Of a DNA stretch of 64,000 nucleotides, positions 24,881 to 33,130 are shown one piece after another; position 1 is the first letter of the stretch; every line of letters begins with the position of its first letter. The position numbers and the translations under genes were made by a program. The notes below the pieces were generated by a model, which did not search any database, was not told the DNA's origin, and worked only from the letters and a program-made list of their open reading frames with translations. The stretch spans positions 124,001 to 188,000 of the forward strand of contig CAJQMR010000008.1 in assembly GCA_905479495.1 (NCBI GenBank), written 5' to 3'. This DNA is from an uncultured Anaerolineae bacterium. Its GTDB lineage: Bacteria > Chloroflexota > Anaerolineae > Promineifilales > Promineifilaceae.

Positions 24881-24965
24881 ATTAATTACTCAATTACCTG
24901 ATTGCCCAGTTACAAACGGGCAAGTGGTAATCAGGTAATTATGTAATTGGGTAATTCAGTAATTG
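24881..24965. repeat. AATTAC-word hairpin (copy 2)
   Basis: CAATTACCTGATTGCCC (24891 on) pairs with GGGCAAGTGGTAATCAGGTA and following AATTG words, with an ACAAAC loop. It encodes the last residues and the stop of the CoxM-like gene. Confidence 0.9.
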
Positions 24966-25766
24966 TTTGAGTGTGCGGCGGGTGAGAACGGCAGCCATTT
25001 CAGCGCGATAGTTAGCCTCTCCGCGAAAGTCACCGGGGTGGGTGTTAGCGGCTGAAGCGGCAATAGCGGCCTCCTCTATGCCAATTTGGACAGCCTGCTC
25101 GGCGCTTTTCAGGCGAAACGGCCGTTCCCCCAAACCTGTCGCCGCTAATCGAACCGATTCATCGGCCATGCGCCAGCCAGTAATGGAAACGATGGGATAA
25201 TCAGCTGGGGTGCGGGCCACGCGATGGCTGGCTCCACTGCCTTCGATGACGGGAACCGTAACAGTGGTGATGAGGCCAGACGGCCGTTCCACATCAGCTA
25301 AATAATCGGCCAAAGTAATACTGTTTTGGCTCGATGGGCTGTGCAAGGTCACAGTCGCCTCAAGTACCAGCAGCGCGGCCAGCAGTTCGCTATCTGGCAG
25401 GCGGCTGGCCACGGTGCCGCCCAACGTGGCGGCGTTGCGGTACGTGTTGGGGCCAGCCTGGTGGATAGCCGTTTGCAGCAAGGCAGCGACCTCGTTTTCT
25501 GGTAATTCTGCTTCTAAAAACTGGCTCAATTTGGTGAGTGTCAGCGTTGCCCCCAACGCCAGCGTTTGTTTGTCACCGGCAGTCACCAATTGAGCCTGAC
25601 CCAGGCCTAACGCTTGCAGATCGATTACGGCCGTTCCCGGCAAACCAGTTTCCGAAGCCAGGAGCTTGGTACCGCCAGCCAGCGGCGCACTGCCAGGTTT
25701 GGCCAGCAGGGCTAGGGCTTCCTCTAGCGATTCGGGGCGATGATAGCTGTCTGGTTTTTGGGGCAT
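24939..25766 (-). CDS. FAD-binding subunit of a molybdenum hydroxylase (CoxM-like), orphan
   Basis: A 275-residue protein starting at ATG 25766. It has the FAD-site motifs of the xanthine dehydrogenase/CO dehydrogenase medium subunit: LAGGTKLLA (first FAD loop) and NTYRNAATLGGTVASRLPDS (second). Normally it pairs with an iron-sulfur small subunit and a molybdopterin large subunit; neither is within 64 kb. It may act with distant partners, or be a remnant. The last residues (LLNYPIT) are encoded by an AATTAC-type intergenic repeat, so the native C-terminus may have been replaced. Confidence 0.85.
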   Translation of the reverse strand: MPQKPDSYHRPESLEEALALLAKPGSAPLAGGTKLLASETGLPGTAVIDLQALGLGQAQLVTAGDKQTLALGATLTLTKLSQFLEAELPENEVAALLQTAIHQAGPNTYRNAATLGGTVASRLPDSELLAALLVLEATVTLHSPSSQNSITLADYLADVERPSGLITTVTVPVIEGSGASHRVARTPADYPIVSITGWRMADESVRLAATGLGERPFRLKSAEQAVQIGIEEAAIAASAANTHPGDFRGEANYRAEMAAVLTRRTLKQLLNYPIT

Positions 25767-25896
25767 GGTTACTCCTTGTGAAATTGACCACTGCTGATTA
25801 CAATACCTACAATGCTTGCTATTTTACCCAAAATCCAGCAAAAACCGACTGATTTCCTCGGCCGTCGGCGCATTTTTAATCCCGGAACCATGCTTT

Positions 25897-26757
25897 ATGC
25901 TTAAGCCTACCTCTCCATTTTCTATGAGTTTAAAGGATGCTTTTCAGCGGCGACGCGCGGTGGCTTTGGGTGTGGTGTTGCTGGTGCTAGTGGCGATGGG
26001 CTGGTTTGCCGTGACGGATAGCACGCACCTGGCGCATGAACCGTTGTTAACCGGTGGGGATTATCTGGGGGCGGCGATTTGTCATCGCATCACGTCTCAC
26101 TCGCTCATGATAAACGGCCGTCAATTTCCTCTCTGTGCGCGCTGCACCGGCATGTATTTGGGCGTGGCGCTGGCCTTTGGCGCACTGTTGTTGGCCGGGC
26201 GCACCCGGCGCACCGATCTGCCGCCGCTGCCCATTTTGCTCACGCTGGTGGGCTTCATTGGCATCATGGGACTTGATGGCTTGAACTCGTATTCCCACTT
26301 TTTCCCAAATTTTCCGCATGTGTACGAACCGCAAAACTGGCTGCGTCTGGTCACCGGTGTGGGGGCTGGATTGGCGATGGGATTGCTCATTTTCCCGGCA
26401 TTGATGCAGACACTGTGGCGCGAGGTAAACGGCCGTCCCATCATTGAGTCGGCGCGGGAATTACTGGGGATGGTATTGTTGGCGGGTATGGCCGTTCTCC
26501 TGGTTCTGAGCAACCAACCCACGCTCCTATACGTATTAGCCCTCGTAAGCGTAGCCGGCGTTTTGCTCATTGTGACGTCAATTAATGCCGTGCTGTTGTT
26601 GATGCTTTTTAAGCGGGATGGATTTGCGGTAAGATGGCAGGAAACGGCCGTGCCGCTCCTGGTCAGTTTTGGCCTAACGATAATTGAATTAGGCACCATC
26701 ACTTTACTGCGCTTTAATTTTACCGGAACCATCACTGGCTTCCCTGGCTTATCTTGA
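25897..26757 (+). CDS. DUF2085 family membrane protein
   Basis: About 286 residues. ATG 25897 (MLKPTSPFSMSL) is the likelier start; ATG 25924 is possible, and neither has a strong site. Six or seven helices follow. The loop AICHRITSHS and FPLCARCTGMYLGVAL carry the Cys/His cluster diagnostic of DUF2085, which might bind metal or haem but has no known function. The stop is followed at once by a GGAGATTAG-type repeat and then a DUF4126 gene. Confidence 0.8.
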   Translation: MLKPTSPFSMSLKDAFQRRRAVALGVVLLVLVAMGWFAVTDSTHLAHEPLLTGGDYLGAAICHRITSHSLMINGRQFPLCARCTGMYLGVALAFGALLLAGRTRRTDLPPLPILLTLVGFIGIMGLDGLNSYSHFFPNFPHVYEPQNWLRLVTGVGAGLAMGLLIFPALMQTLWREVNGRPIIESARELLGMVLLAGMAVLLVLSNQPTLLYVLALVSVAGVLLIVTSINAVLLLMLFKRDGFAVRWQETAVPLLVSFGLTIIELGTITLLRFNFTGTITGFPGLS

Positions 26758-26799
26758 GAGACTAGAGATTAAATCTCCAATTTCTAATCCCCAGTCTCC
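26757..26799. repeat. GGAGATTAG-word hairpin (copy 2)
   Basis: GAGACTAGAGATT faces AATCTCCAATTTCTAATCCC and CAGTCTCC, an imperfect hairpin. It starts at the stop codon (TGA) of the DUF2085 gene and ends 18 nt before the next ATG. Confidence 0.8.
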
Positions 26800-26816
26800 T
26801 GTTTTTGGAGAAAACC

Positions 26817-27383
26817 ATGCTCGATTTGTTTAGCGCTTTTGGTCTGGCGGGCAGTGCTGGCCTCAACGCTTACATTCCCCTCCTGTTGGTGGCCCTGGCG
26901 GCTCGTTTTCCCCTGAATGATCCCCTGCTTAATTTAGCCGAACCATATAATGTGATGGGCAGTTGGTGGGCCATTGGCATCATCAGTGTGCTGCTGATCA
27001 TTGAGATGTTGGTGGACAAGGTGCCCGCCATCGACACCATCAACGATGTGATTCAAACTTTTGTGCGGCCTGCTGCGGGGGCCATCCTCTTTGCCGCCAA
27101 CGCCAACATTGTCAACGATGTTCACCCAGTTTTGGCGCTGGGGGCTGGTCTGATTGTGGCGGGGAGCGTGCACGCTGTGAAGGGCGTGGCTCGACCGGTC
27201 GTCACGGCAACGACAGCAGGCACTGGCAACTGGCTGGTGAGTTTGGTGGAAGACATTGTGGCTTTTTTCACCTCAATCCTGGCGATTTTTCTGCCGGTTT
27301 TGGGGATGCTGTTATTGGTGGTGCTCTTATTTTACGGGTTTCGCTTGTACCGGCGTCGCAAGCAACGCACCGTTTTTCGGTAA
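26817..27383 (+). CDS. DUF4126 family membrane protein
   Basis: A 188-residue protein; ATG 26817 has TTGGAGAAAACC upstream, which is in frame and better than the TTG track start. It has five helices and the DUF4126 hallmarks GLAGSAGLNAYIPLLLVALA at the N-terminus and VKGVARPVVTATTAGTGN in the third quarter. The family is a membrane protein of unknown function, common in Chloroflexota and Actinobacteria. The tail YGFRLYRRRKQR is basic, suggesting a cytoplasmic C-terminus. Confidence 0.87.
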   Translation: MLDLFSAFGLAGSAGLNAYIPLLLVALAARFPLNDPLLNLAEPYNVMGSWWAIGIISVLLIIEMLVDKVPAIDTINDVIQTFVRPAAGAILFAANANIVNDVHPVLALGAGLIVAGSVHAVKGVARPVVTATTAGTGNWLVSLVEDIVAFFTSILAIFLPVLGMLLLVVLLFYGFRLYRRRKQRTVFR

Positions 27384-27431
27384 AAAGGGTTTTATTTCTT
27401 ATCAACCATTTTAACTTTTGGAGGCTTCTAA

Positions 27432-27866
27432 ATGAACAATCTTGATATGCAAAGTGTTTTGAAAGCTGGTGGCATTGGTGCAGGCATTGCAATTGTATTG
27501 GGTCTTTTATCTTTGATTCCAGTTATTGGCGGATTTATTGCCATCCTTTTTCTTTGTGGTGGGTTCTTGATTCCGATTGGCTCAGGCATTCTTTATGGAT
27601 ATTTTGCGCCAGGTCTAGAAGACACTGCTACATCAGCAATCGGTGGGGCGTTAGCTGGTGGTGCCAGTGGTATTTTGTTGGCTGTTTTTAGCGCGATTTC
27701 AGGTGGCATCTCTTCTGGTTTACAAGAAGGCGTTGGTGCTGGTTTAGCGGGTGGCGCGATCAGCGGTATCTTTGGTGCTTTGTGCTTTGGCATCATGGGA
27801 TTTGTACTGGGTGCTATTGGTGGCGTAATTTGGCCGTTTATTCAAAAGCAGATGGGCGGCAACTAA
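27432..27866 (+). CDS. Small Gly/Ala/Ile-rich membrane protein
   Basis: A 144-residue protein with a strong binding site (TTTTGGAGGCTTCTAA) before ATG 27432. Four very hydrophobic helices are rich in Gly, Ala and Ile (GIGAGIAIVLGLLSLIP; GGFIAILFLCGGFLIPIGSG; two more Gly-zipper helices). I recognise no catalytic motif. The sequence has a more AT-rich third-codon style than its neighbours and no ACGGCCGT inside, which could mean newer acquisition or strong conservation. It ends in a terminator built from that palindrome. Confidence 0.75.
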   Translation: MNNLDMQSVLKAGGIGAGIAIVLGLLSLIPVIGGFIAILFLCGGFLIPIGSGILYGYFAPGLEDTATSAIGGALAGGASGILLAVFSAISGGISSGLQEGVGAGLAGGAISGIFGALCFGIMGFVLGAIGGVIWPFIQKQMGGN

Positions 27867-27891
27867 CCTGATCTTTACTCAACATAATAAC

Positions 27892-27929
27892 GAAAACGGC
27901 CGTTTCCCTTTGGAAACGGCCGTTTTTTT
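27892..27929 (+). terminator. Rho-independent terminator made of two ACGGCCGT palindromes
   Basis: AAACGGCCGTTTCC (27894-27907) and GGAAACGGCCGTTT (27912-27925) form a perfect 14-bp stem around CTTT, followed by T's. Each arm is itself the iterated palindrome, so each can also fold alone. Confidence 0.92.
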
Positions 27930-28006
27930 ATGTCTTAGCCACAGGGTGGGCAACCGGAGAGAAGTTTACTTGTTTGGCCAGGGTATCACCCGGTCGCCTC
28001 GTCCCT

Positions 28007-28044
28007 ACCGATCACCGATTACTGATTACCGCTTACCGCTTACT
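28007..28044. repeat. CGGTAATC-word repeat, one arm (copy 2)
   Basis: CCGATCACCGATTACTGATT and CCGCTTACCGCTTACTG words. On the minus strand it follows the last codon of the GTPase gene and contributes its stop (CAG TAA GCGG). No complementary second arm is obvious. Confidence 0.75.
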
Positions 28045-29797
28045 GTTCGCTTTCCTCCGCAATTGCTTTTAACTTCAACTGTGCTTGCAGGCCACTGATG
28101 TGCGCTTCCAGCTCTACCAACTCATCCCGCTGAGCAGAAATTTTATCATTTTCAGCGCGAACAAAACGGGCAAACGGGGCGATGGTATCCTCAATGCGTT
28201 GGGCACCACGCCGCATTTCACGAGTGAATTGTTCGGTTAGACTGCTGACCAGTTTCTGGCGCAGGTCGGCCAACTTCTCGGCAAACTCAGCTTTTGCTTT
28301 CCGTTTACGAGCCGGTAAAACGAGCAGCCCCAAGGCCGCTGCCGCAATTCCGGCAAAGATGCCTGTGTAGTCGAAGAAGGCGGTGTGGGCAACCACGGTA
28401 ATCAGAACACCCAAGCCAACGCCAACCCCAGCCAAACCTGTATTGACAACGGCCGTTCGCGCCGCAGAGGCCATTTCCATGGCTTCTTTCTCTTTGTCGT
28501 AGGTTTCTACGGCCCGCCGGGTGGCCGCCCCGATGGAGTCGATCAGGCGCTGCCGATCATAGGCTAGCGTGCCTTCTTTGGGACCGGCTTGCCCCACGAC
28601 GCGATTGTCGTGGGCTTCCTTGCGCTGCGCCATGTGGTCGGCAATCGCGGTCCATTGGCGCAAATCTTGTTCCACCATCCAGTCGATGAGTTCGCTAACC
28701 CGACTTTCAATGTCGCGGGGCGTTTGGCCGACAACCTCTTGCTCAAATGCTTTTTCCATTTGGCGCGCCCGCATCAGGTCTGGAATGCGGCCCAGTCGCA
28801 TTGTTTCGTCAAAAAAGTCGTTGCCCCGTTTTTCCATCTCGTACAAAACATTGTCGATTTCACTAAGGCGGGCCTTGAAGTTGCGCTGCATGTCTTCGTC
28901 ATAATACAGCATCTGCCGCTCGATGTCGTCTAGCAGCTGCCGGTCCTCTTCCAGAGAAGCAAGGTCAGATTCGCTGTAGCTGAGCTGTTTGCGTACCAGC
29001 TTGAGTCCCACTCCCAATGGATTGAGCAGCTTAAGGCGGAAACGGCCGTCGTCATCCAATGTGTCATGGATAAACTGCTCCAGCGGTTCAAAGCCGCTTT
29101 GCTGCCACAGTTGGGGCTGACCGGCTTTGGCCTGTTGGGCCTGCTTGGCAGAAATGGGGAACACGGCCGAAATCTCACCCACCAGATTTTTGGCAGACTC
29201 TTTGACAAACTCGATGACCTGATTGCGCTCACCCTCTTTGGAAAGAATGTCGGTTTTGTTAACCAGCAGCACAATCTTTTTGCCCCAGTCCCGAATCTGG
29301 GCCAGGAAGGTGCGCTCGCTTTCGCTAAACGGCCGATCCGCCGAGGTGATGAACAGCACCAAATCAGAGCGAGGAATGAATTCGGCCGTCAGCGCCTCGT
29401 GCTCACGCAAGATGGCGTTGGTGCCGGGTGTGTCCACAATGCTGATTTTCTTGAGCATTTCGATGGGGGCCGTTTGCACCCAAACGCCTTTGTCACCAGG
29501 TACCTGGTTGGTTACTTCGCCGTACTTCAGCAGAAAAATCTGGCTGGTAGTTGGGGTGACGCCTTCCGTTTGCAGCTCTTGCCCCAAAAAGGCATTGATA
29601 AAGGCCGATTTGCCTGAATTGAATTCTCCGGCGACGACAAGCAGAAACAGGTCATCTAGCTGGCGGATAGAGTCGGCCAGGGCGGTGCGGTTTTCTTTAG
29701 AAGCGGCCGTATCGCCTAACAGGTCTCGCAGTCGGCCTAATGTATCGCGGGTGCGTTTGAGCAGTTCTTCTTGCTCGGTGTTTAAAATAGCGTCCAT
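28040..29797 (-). CDS. Dynamin-like (BDLP family) GTPase
   Basis: A 585-residue large GTPase. ATG 29797 is the only good start, with a weak site. G1 is VVAGEFNSGKSAFINAFLG, G2 is TPTTSQIFLL, G3 is IVDTPGTNAI and G4 is LLVNKTDILS. The rest is helical with coiled-coil segments, two hydrophobic segments (VVNTGLAGVGVGLGVLITVV and FAGIAAAALGLLVLP, about residues 455-500) and a basic region, then a terminal coiled coil. Bacterial dynamin-like proteins remodel or fuse membranes and can act in stress or phage defence. It is monocistronic and ends in a repeat. Confidence 0.92.
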   Translation of the reverse strand: MDAILNTEQEELLKRTRDTLGRLRDLLGDTAASKENRTALADSIRQLDDLFLLVVAGEFNSGKSAFINAFLGQELQTEGVTPTTSQIFLLKYGEVTNQVPGDKGVWVQTAPIEMLKKISIVDTPGTNAILREHEALTAEFIPRSDLVLFITSADRPFSESERTFLAQIRDWGKKIVLLVNKTDILSKEGERNQVIEFVKESAKNLVGEISAVFPISAKQAQQAKAGQPQLWQQSGFEPLEQFIHDTLDDDGRFRLKLLNPLGVGLKLVRKQLSYSESDLASLEEDRQLLDDIERQMLYYDEDMQRNFKARLSEIDNVLYEMEKRGNDFFDETMRLGRIPDLMRARQMEKAFEQEVVGQTPRDIESRVSELIDWMVEQDLRQWTAIADHMAQRKEAHDNRVVGQAGPKEGTLAYDRQRLIDSIGAATRRAVETYDKEKEAMEMASAARTAVVNTGLAGVGVGLGVLITVVAHTAFFDYTGIFAGIAAAALGLLVLPARKRKAKAEFAEKLADLRQKLVSSLTEQFTREMRRGAQRIEDTIAPFARFVRAENDKISAQRDELVELEAHISGLQAQLKLKAIAEESEQ

Positions 29798-30204
29798 AAA
29801 TTTCCTAAAATGTTTTTATCCGCAGTTTATTGACCAAAGGTCGCGCGGGTTTAAGCAGATTGATTGTTAGGCACCGGTGGGCTGTATGGGTCACAAAACG
29901 GCCGTAAACCAAACAATCTGCAGTCAGACGCTATCGCGCCTTGAATTTAAACAATTGTCAGAAAAGTATAGCATGGGGGAAATTCTATTCAAGCAACGAT
30001 AATCTAGCGTTGATCTCTGCTCAAGATGGCCAAAGTCAAAAATTTAAATAAGGAAGCTCTCGCCATTCACGGGGAACTTCAGATATTACCGGCGAAAAAT
30101 ATCGCTCAGTTGAATCTTGCTGCCTGTTTATTTTCCTGCTGGGTGGTGGCCAAGAAAAGTTCGGCTGGCGAGGCTATGCGCAGGAACCTTTAGTAGAGAT
30201 CATT

Positions 30205-30232
30205 TTGTACTCCCCTGGCATTCACCTATAAT
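30205..30232 (+). promoter_or_regulatory. Promoter giving a leaderless LuxR mRNA; gap 29798-30238
   Basis: TTGTAC (30205-30210), a 16-nt spacer and a consensus TATAAT (30227-30232). The GTG start at 30239 lies 7 nt downstream, at the expected transcription start. The 440-bp gap upstream also holds one ACGGCCGT and an inverted GCAGATTG pair near 29854 and 29915; I see nothing else in it. Confidence 0.7.
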
Positions 30233-30238
30233 CATTTT

Positions 30239-32908
30239 GTGTCCGAAATATTGTTAAACAACAAGCTGTATATTCCGCCGCTGCGACCTAATCTGGTGGT
30301 ACGCTCGCGCCTGACCGACCGGTTTATGCAGGGTTTGCAACAAGGGCGCAAAGTAACGCTGATATCTGCCCCGGCTGGCTTTGGCAAAACCACGTTAATC
30401 ACCGCCTGTTTGCAGCAGGCAGCGGCGACACACCACGCTTGTTGGGTCTCTTTGGACAGCAGCGACAACGATCTAAGCCGGTTCCTTACTTACCTGGTTG
30501 CCGCGATTCAAACCAGCCAACCTGATTTTGGGGAAGGGCTCATGTCTACGCTGACCAGTCTGCAATCCCCTGACCCCGACGGATTAACGCGTGCCTTGTT
30601 AAACGAATTAACAACCATGCGTCAGCCCATCATTCTGGTTTTGGATGATTACCATGTCATTACCGAACCAGCAATTCACGCGACCCTGGAGGTGTTGGTG
30701 GATTATTTACCACCGACGATCCATCTGGCATTGACCAGCCGCGCGGATCCTTTGCTGGCGCTGCCCCGCTGGCGGGTGCGCAACCAGCTTACAGACATTC
30801 GCGCCGATGATTTGCGTTTTCTGGGACGGGAGGCGCGCGATTTTTTGCAGCAGACGATGGGATTGGATTTGGGGGAAACGGCCGTATCCACTCTTGAATC
30901 ACGCACCGAAGGCTGGGTGGCCGGTTTGCAGCTTGCCGTCATGTCACTGCGCGGTTATGAAAACCCTGAGGCCCACATTAGCAGCTTCACGGGCAGCGAC
31001 AGGCTGGTCACCGACTATCTGCTGTCTGAAGTGCTGTCTCACCAATCGGTGGCGATGCAGCGCTTTTTACTACACACCTCGATTCTGGAGCGATTTGATG
31101 CGGCGTTATGCGATCATCTACTTAATCGGTCGGGAAGCCAGCAAATGCTCGATACCCTGGAACAAATTAATTTGTTCCTGATTCCCTTGGACAATCAGCG
31201 GCGCTGGTATCGGTATCATCATTTGTTTGCCGACTTGCTGCGGGATCGCCTGAAGCGGGATGCGGCCGAAACGGAGATTGCGGCACTTCATCATCGTGCG
31301 GCCGATTGGTTTCTGGCGCAGGCACAGCGCGCCGATGCCATTCGCCACACGCTTCAGGCCAATGATTTTGATCGCGCCGCCCAGCTCATTGCCGCGACAC
31401 CGGCCAGTATGTTGTGGGCCCAAAGCGGCGCTGGTCTGATACGCCAATGGGGGCGTGTCTTGCCTCAATCTGCCATTCGGCGACATCCACGCGCAGCATT
31501 TTTAATTGGCGCCGCACATATGATTGTCGGTGAGGTTCAGGGGTTGCAAGCTTATTTGGCGCTGGTGGCGGACGGTGCCAACCTGCCCAAGGTGCTGCAA
31601 ACCGAAATATCTATTTTGCATGCAATTCTGGCCCGCAATGACGGGAACCATCAGCAGGCACTGACTTTGTTAGAAGCAGCACGGCCGTTTCTGTCTGCTA
31701 TCGATCCGGCGGTGCAAAATATTGCCCGTTTGCAGTTGGCCATTAACCATTACGAAACCGGTCACCTCGACAAAGCCCAAAAGGCGCTTGAAGCGCTGCA
31801 AGAAAAACTGGTCATAGCGAGCGAAACCGATTTGAGTATGTGGCTGCAAACATTGCAAATTCAAGCAAATCTGGCATGGAACCGTGCCAATTTAACCGAG
31901 GCAGAGCAAATTTACCGCTCCGGTATGCGTTTGGTCGAGGAAGCGGAGTCTGCCAGCCCAATGGCTGGCTTGATGATCAATGGGCTGGGCGGTCTCCATT
32001 TTGAATGGAACGAGATTGAAGAGGCAGCTGCCTATTTTCATCGGAGTGTGGTGTTGGGTAATCGCACCGGCATCACCGATGTTTCTATTGAGGCCAATCT
32101 GGGTGAGGCTTCGATTGCCATTTTGCAGGGAGACTCTGATAAAGCGGAAATTATTTTAGACGATTTGATTGCGCTTATTCGTCCCGCAAATCTTGCGGGG
32201 ATCTCAGAAACCAGTGAAGCGATTCGGGCGAATTATTATATGCAGATGGGCAAGTTGGCAACGGCCGTTCGTTGGGCCAATGCTTCGGGGTATCAGCTAC
32301 AGGATCGTCCGGCATACAGCCAGTGTTCCTACTATCGTTTGCTGGCGGAAGTTCGTCTTGCCGAGGCCCGCGAGACTGGCGATACCACTGCTTTGCCCCA
32401 GATAGCCAGCTTGCTGGCGTATTTACAGGATATGCTGCAAACTGCAGGGTATACACAAGGCGTCCTGGAAATACACATTTTGCAGGCGCTCACCTTTGAC
32501 ATGATGGGCAAGCAAACGGCCGCACTCAGTTCGCTGCAATCGGCCCTCAATCTGGCGCAGCCGGGCGGTTACATTCGTACGTTCGTCCGTTTTGGACGGC
32601 CGTTGCAGACGCTTCTCCTTCAGGTTAATTACGCTGACCCGAATTATGTGCGGCGTATTCTTGCTGCCTTTCCGCAGCCTTCAGAATCGGCGACGGTCAC
32701 CGGTATACATGCCGACCTGCTCACCGAACGAGAATGGGATGTTCTCAATGAGCTGGCAGCCGGTCTAACCAACAAAGAGATCCAAAGCAAGCTATTTGTC
32801 TCCAAAAACACAGTCCGCACGCACCTCAAAAATCTGTACAGTAAACTCGGCGTGGATAATCGCACCCAGGCTGTCATTCGGGCTCGCGAACTGGGCATTT
32901 TGCAGTGA
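30239..32908 (+). CDS. MalT-type LuxR-family ATP-dependent regulator
   Basis: An 889-residue STAND-class transcription activator starting at GTG 30239. It opens with the typical ILLNNKLYIPPLRPNLVVRS segment. The NTPase has Walker A ISAPAGFGKTTL (about residue 40), Walker B ILVLDDYHVI (about 140) and a sensor-like LALTSRADPLL. A winged-helix/arm region and TPR-like helical repeats (about 390-790) bind the inducer. The C-terminal LuxR HTH is LTEREWDVLNELAAGLTNKE and KNTVRTHLKNLYSKLG. The MFS exporter 222 bp downstream is a plausible target. The inducer is unknown. Confidence 0.93.
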   Translation: MSEILLNNKLYIPPLRPNLVVRSRLTDRFMQGLQQGRKVTLISAPAGFGKTTLITACLQQAAATHHACWVSLDSSDNDLSRFLTYLVAAIQTSQPDFGEGLMSTLTSLQSPDPDGLTRALLNELTTMRQPIILVLDDYHVITEPAIHATLEVLVDYLPPTIHLALTSRADPLLALPRWRVRNQLTDIRADDLRFLGREARDFLQQTMGLDLGETAVSTLESRTEGWVAGLQLAVMSLRGYENPEAHISSFTGSDRLVTDYLLSEVLSHQSVAMQRFLLHTSILERFDAALCDHLLNRSGSQQMLDTLEQINLFLIPLDNQRRWYRYHHLFADLLRDRLKRDAAETEIAALHHRAADWFLAQAQRADAIRHTLQANDFDRAAQLIAATPASMLWAQSGAGLIRQWGRVLPQSAIRRHPRAAFLIGAAHMIVGEVQGLQAYLALVADGANLPKVLQTEISILHAILARNDGNHQQALTLLEAARPFLSAIDPAVQNIARLQLAINHYETGHLDKAQKALEALQEKLVIASETDLSMWLQTLQIQANLAWNRANLTEAEQIYRSGMRLVEEAESASPMAGLMINGLGGLHFEWNEIEEAAAYFHRSVVLGNRTGITDVSIEANLGEASIAILQGDSDKAEIILDDLIALIRPANLAGISETSEAIRANYYMQMGKLATAVRWANASGYQLQDRPAYSQCSYYRLLAEVRLAEARETGDTTALPQIASLLAYLQDMLQTAGYTQGVLEIHILQALTFDMMGKQTAALSSLQSALNLAQPGGYIRTFVRFGRPLQTLLLQVNYADPNYVRRILAAFPQPSESATVTGIHADLLTEREWDVLNELAAGLTNKEIQSKLFVSKNTVRTHLKNLYSKLGVDNRTQAVIRARELGILQ

Positions 32909-33130
32909 CAGAGTGGGGCGAATTTAACCCCAATTCTGCTGCCATCCTCTCCTCATTTCACCTCCCCCGCCTCACCTTTTCACCCCCCTCATTTCACCCC
33001 CAACGGTGAAGACAACCAGCTTCGTACAGCCTAAGATATGAAACATCAGGTGCAAAAAACCGGAGTGAGTTCATCTTTGGTGCATTGCTCGCTGTTTATT
33101 CGATGAATCAATTAAAGAGGAGGCTTTACG

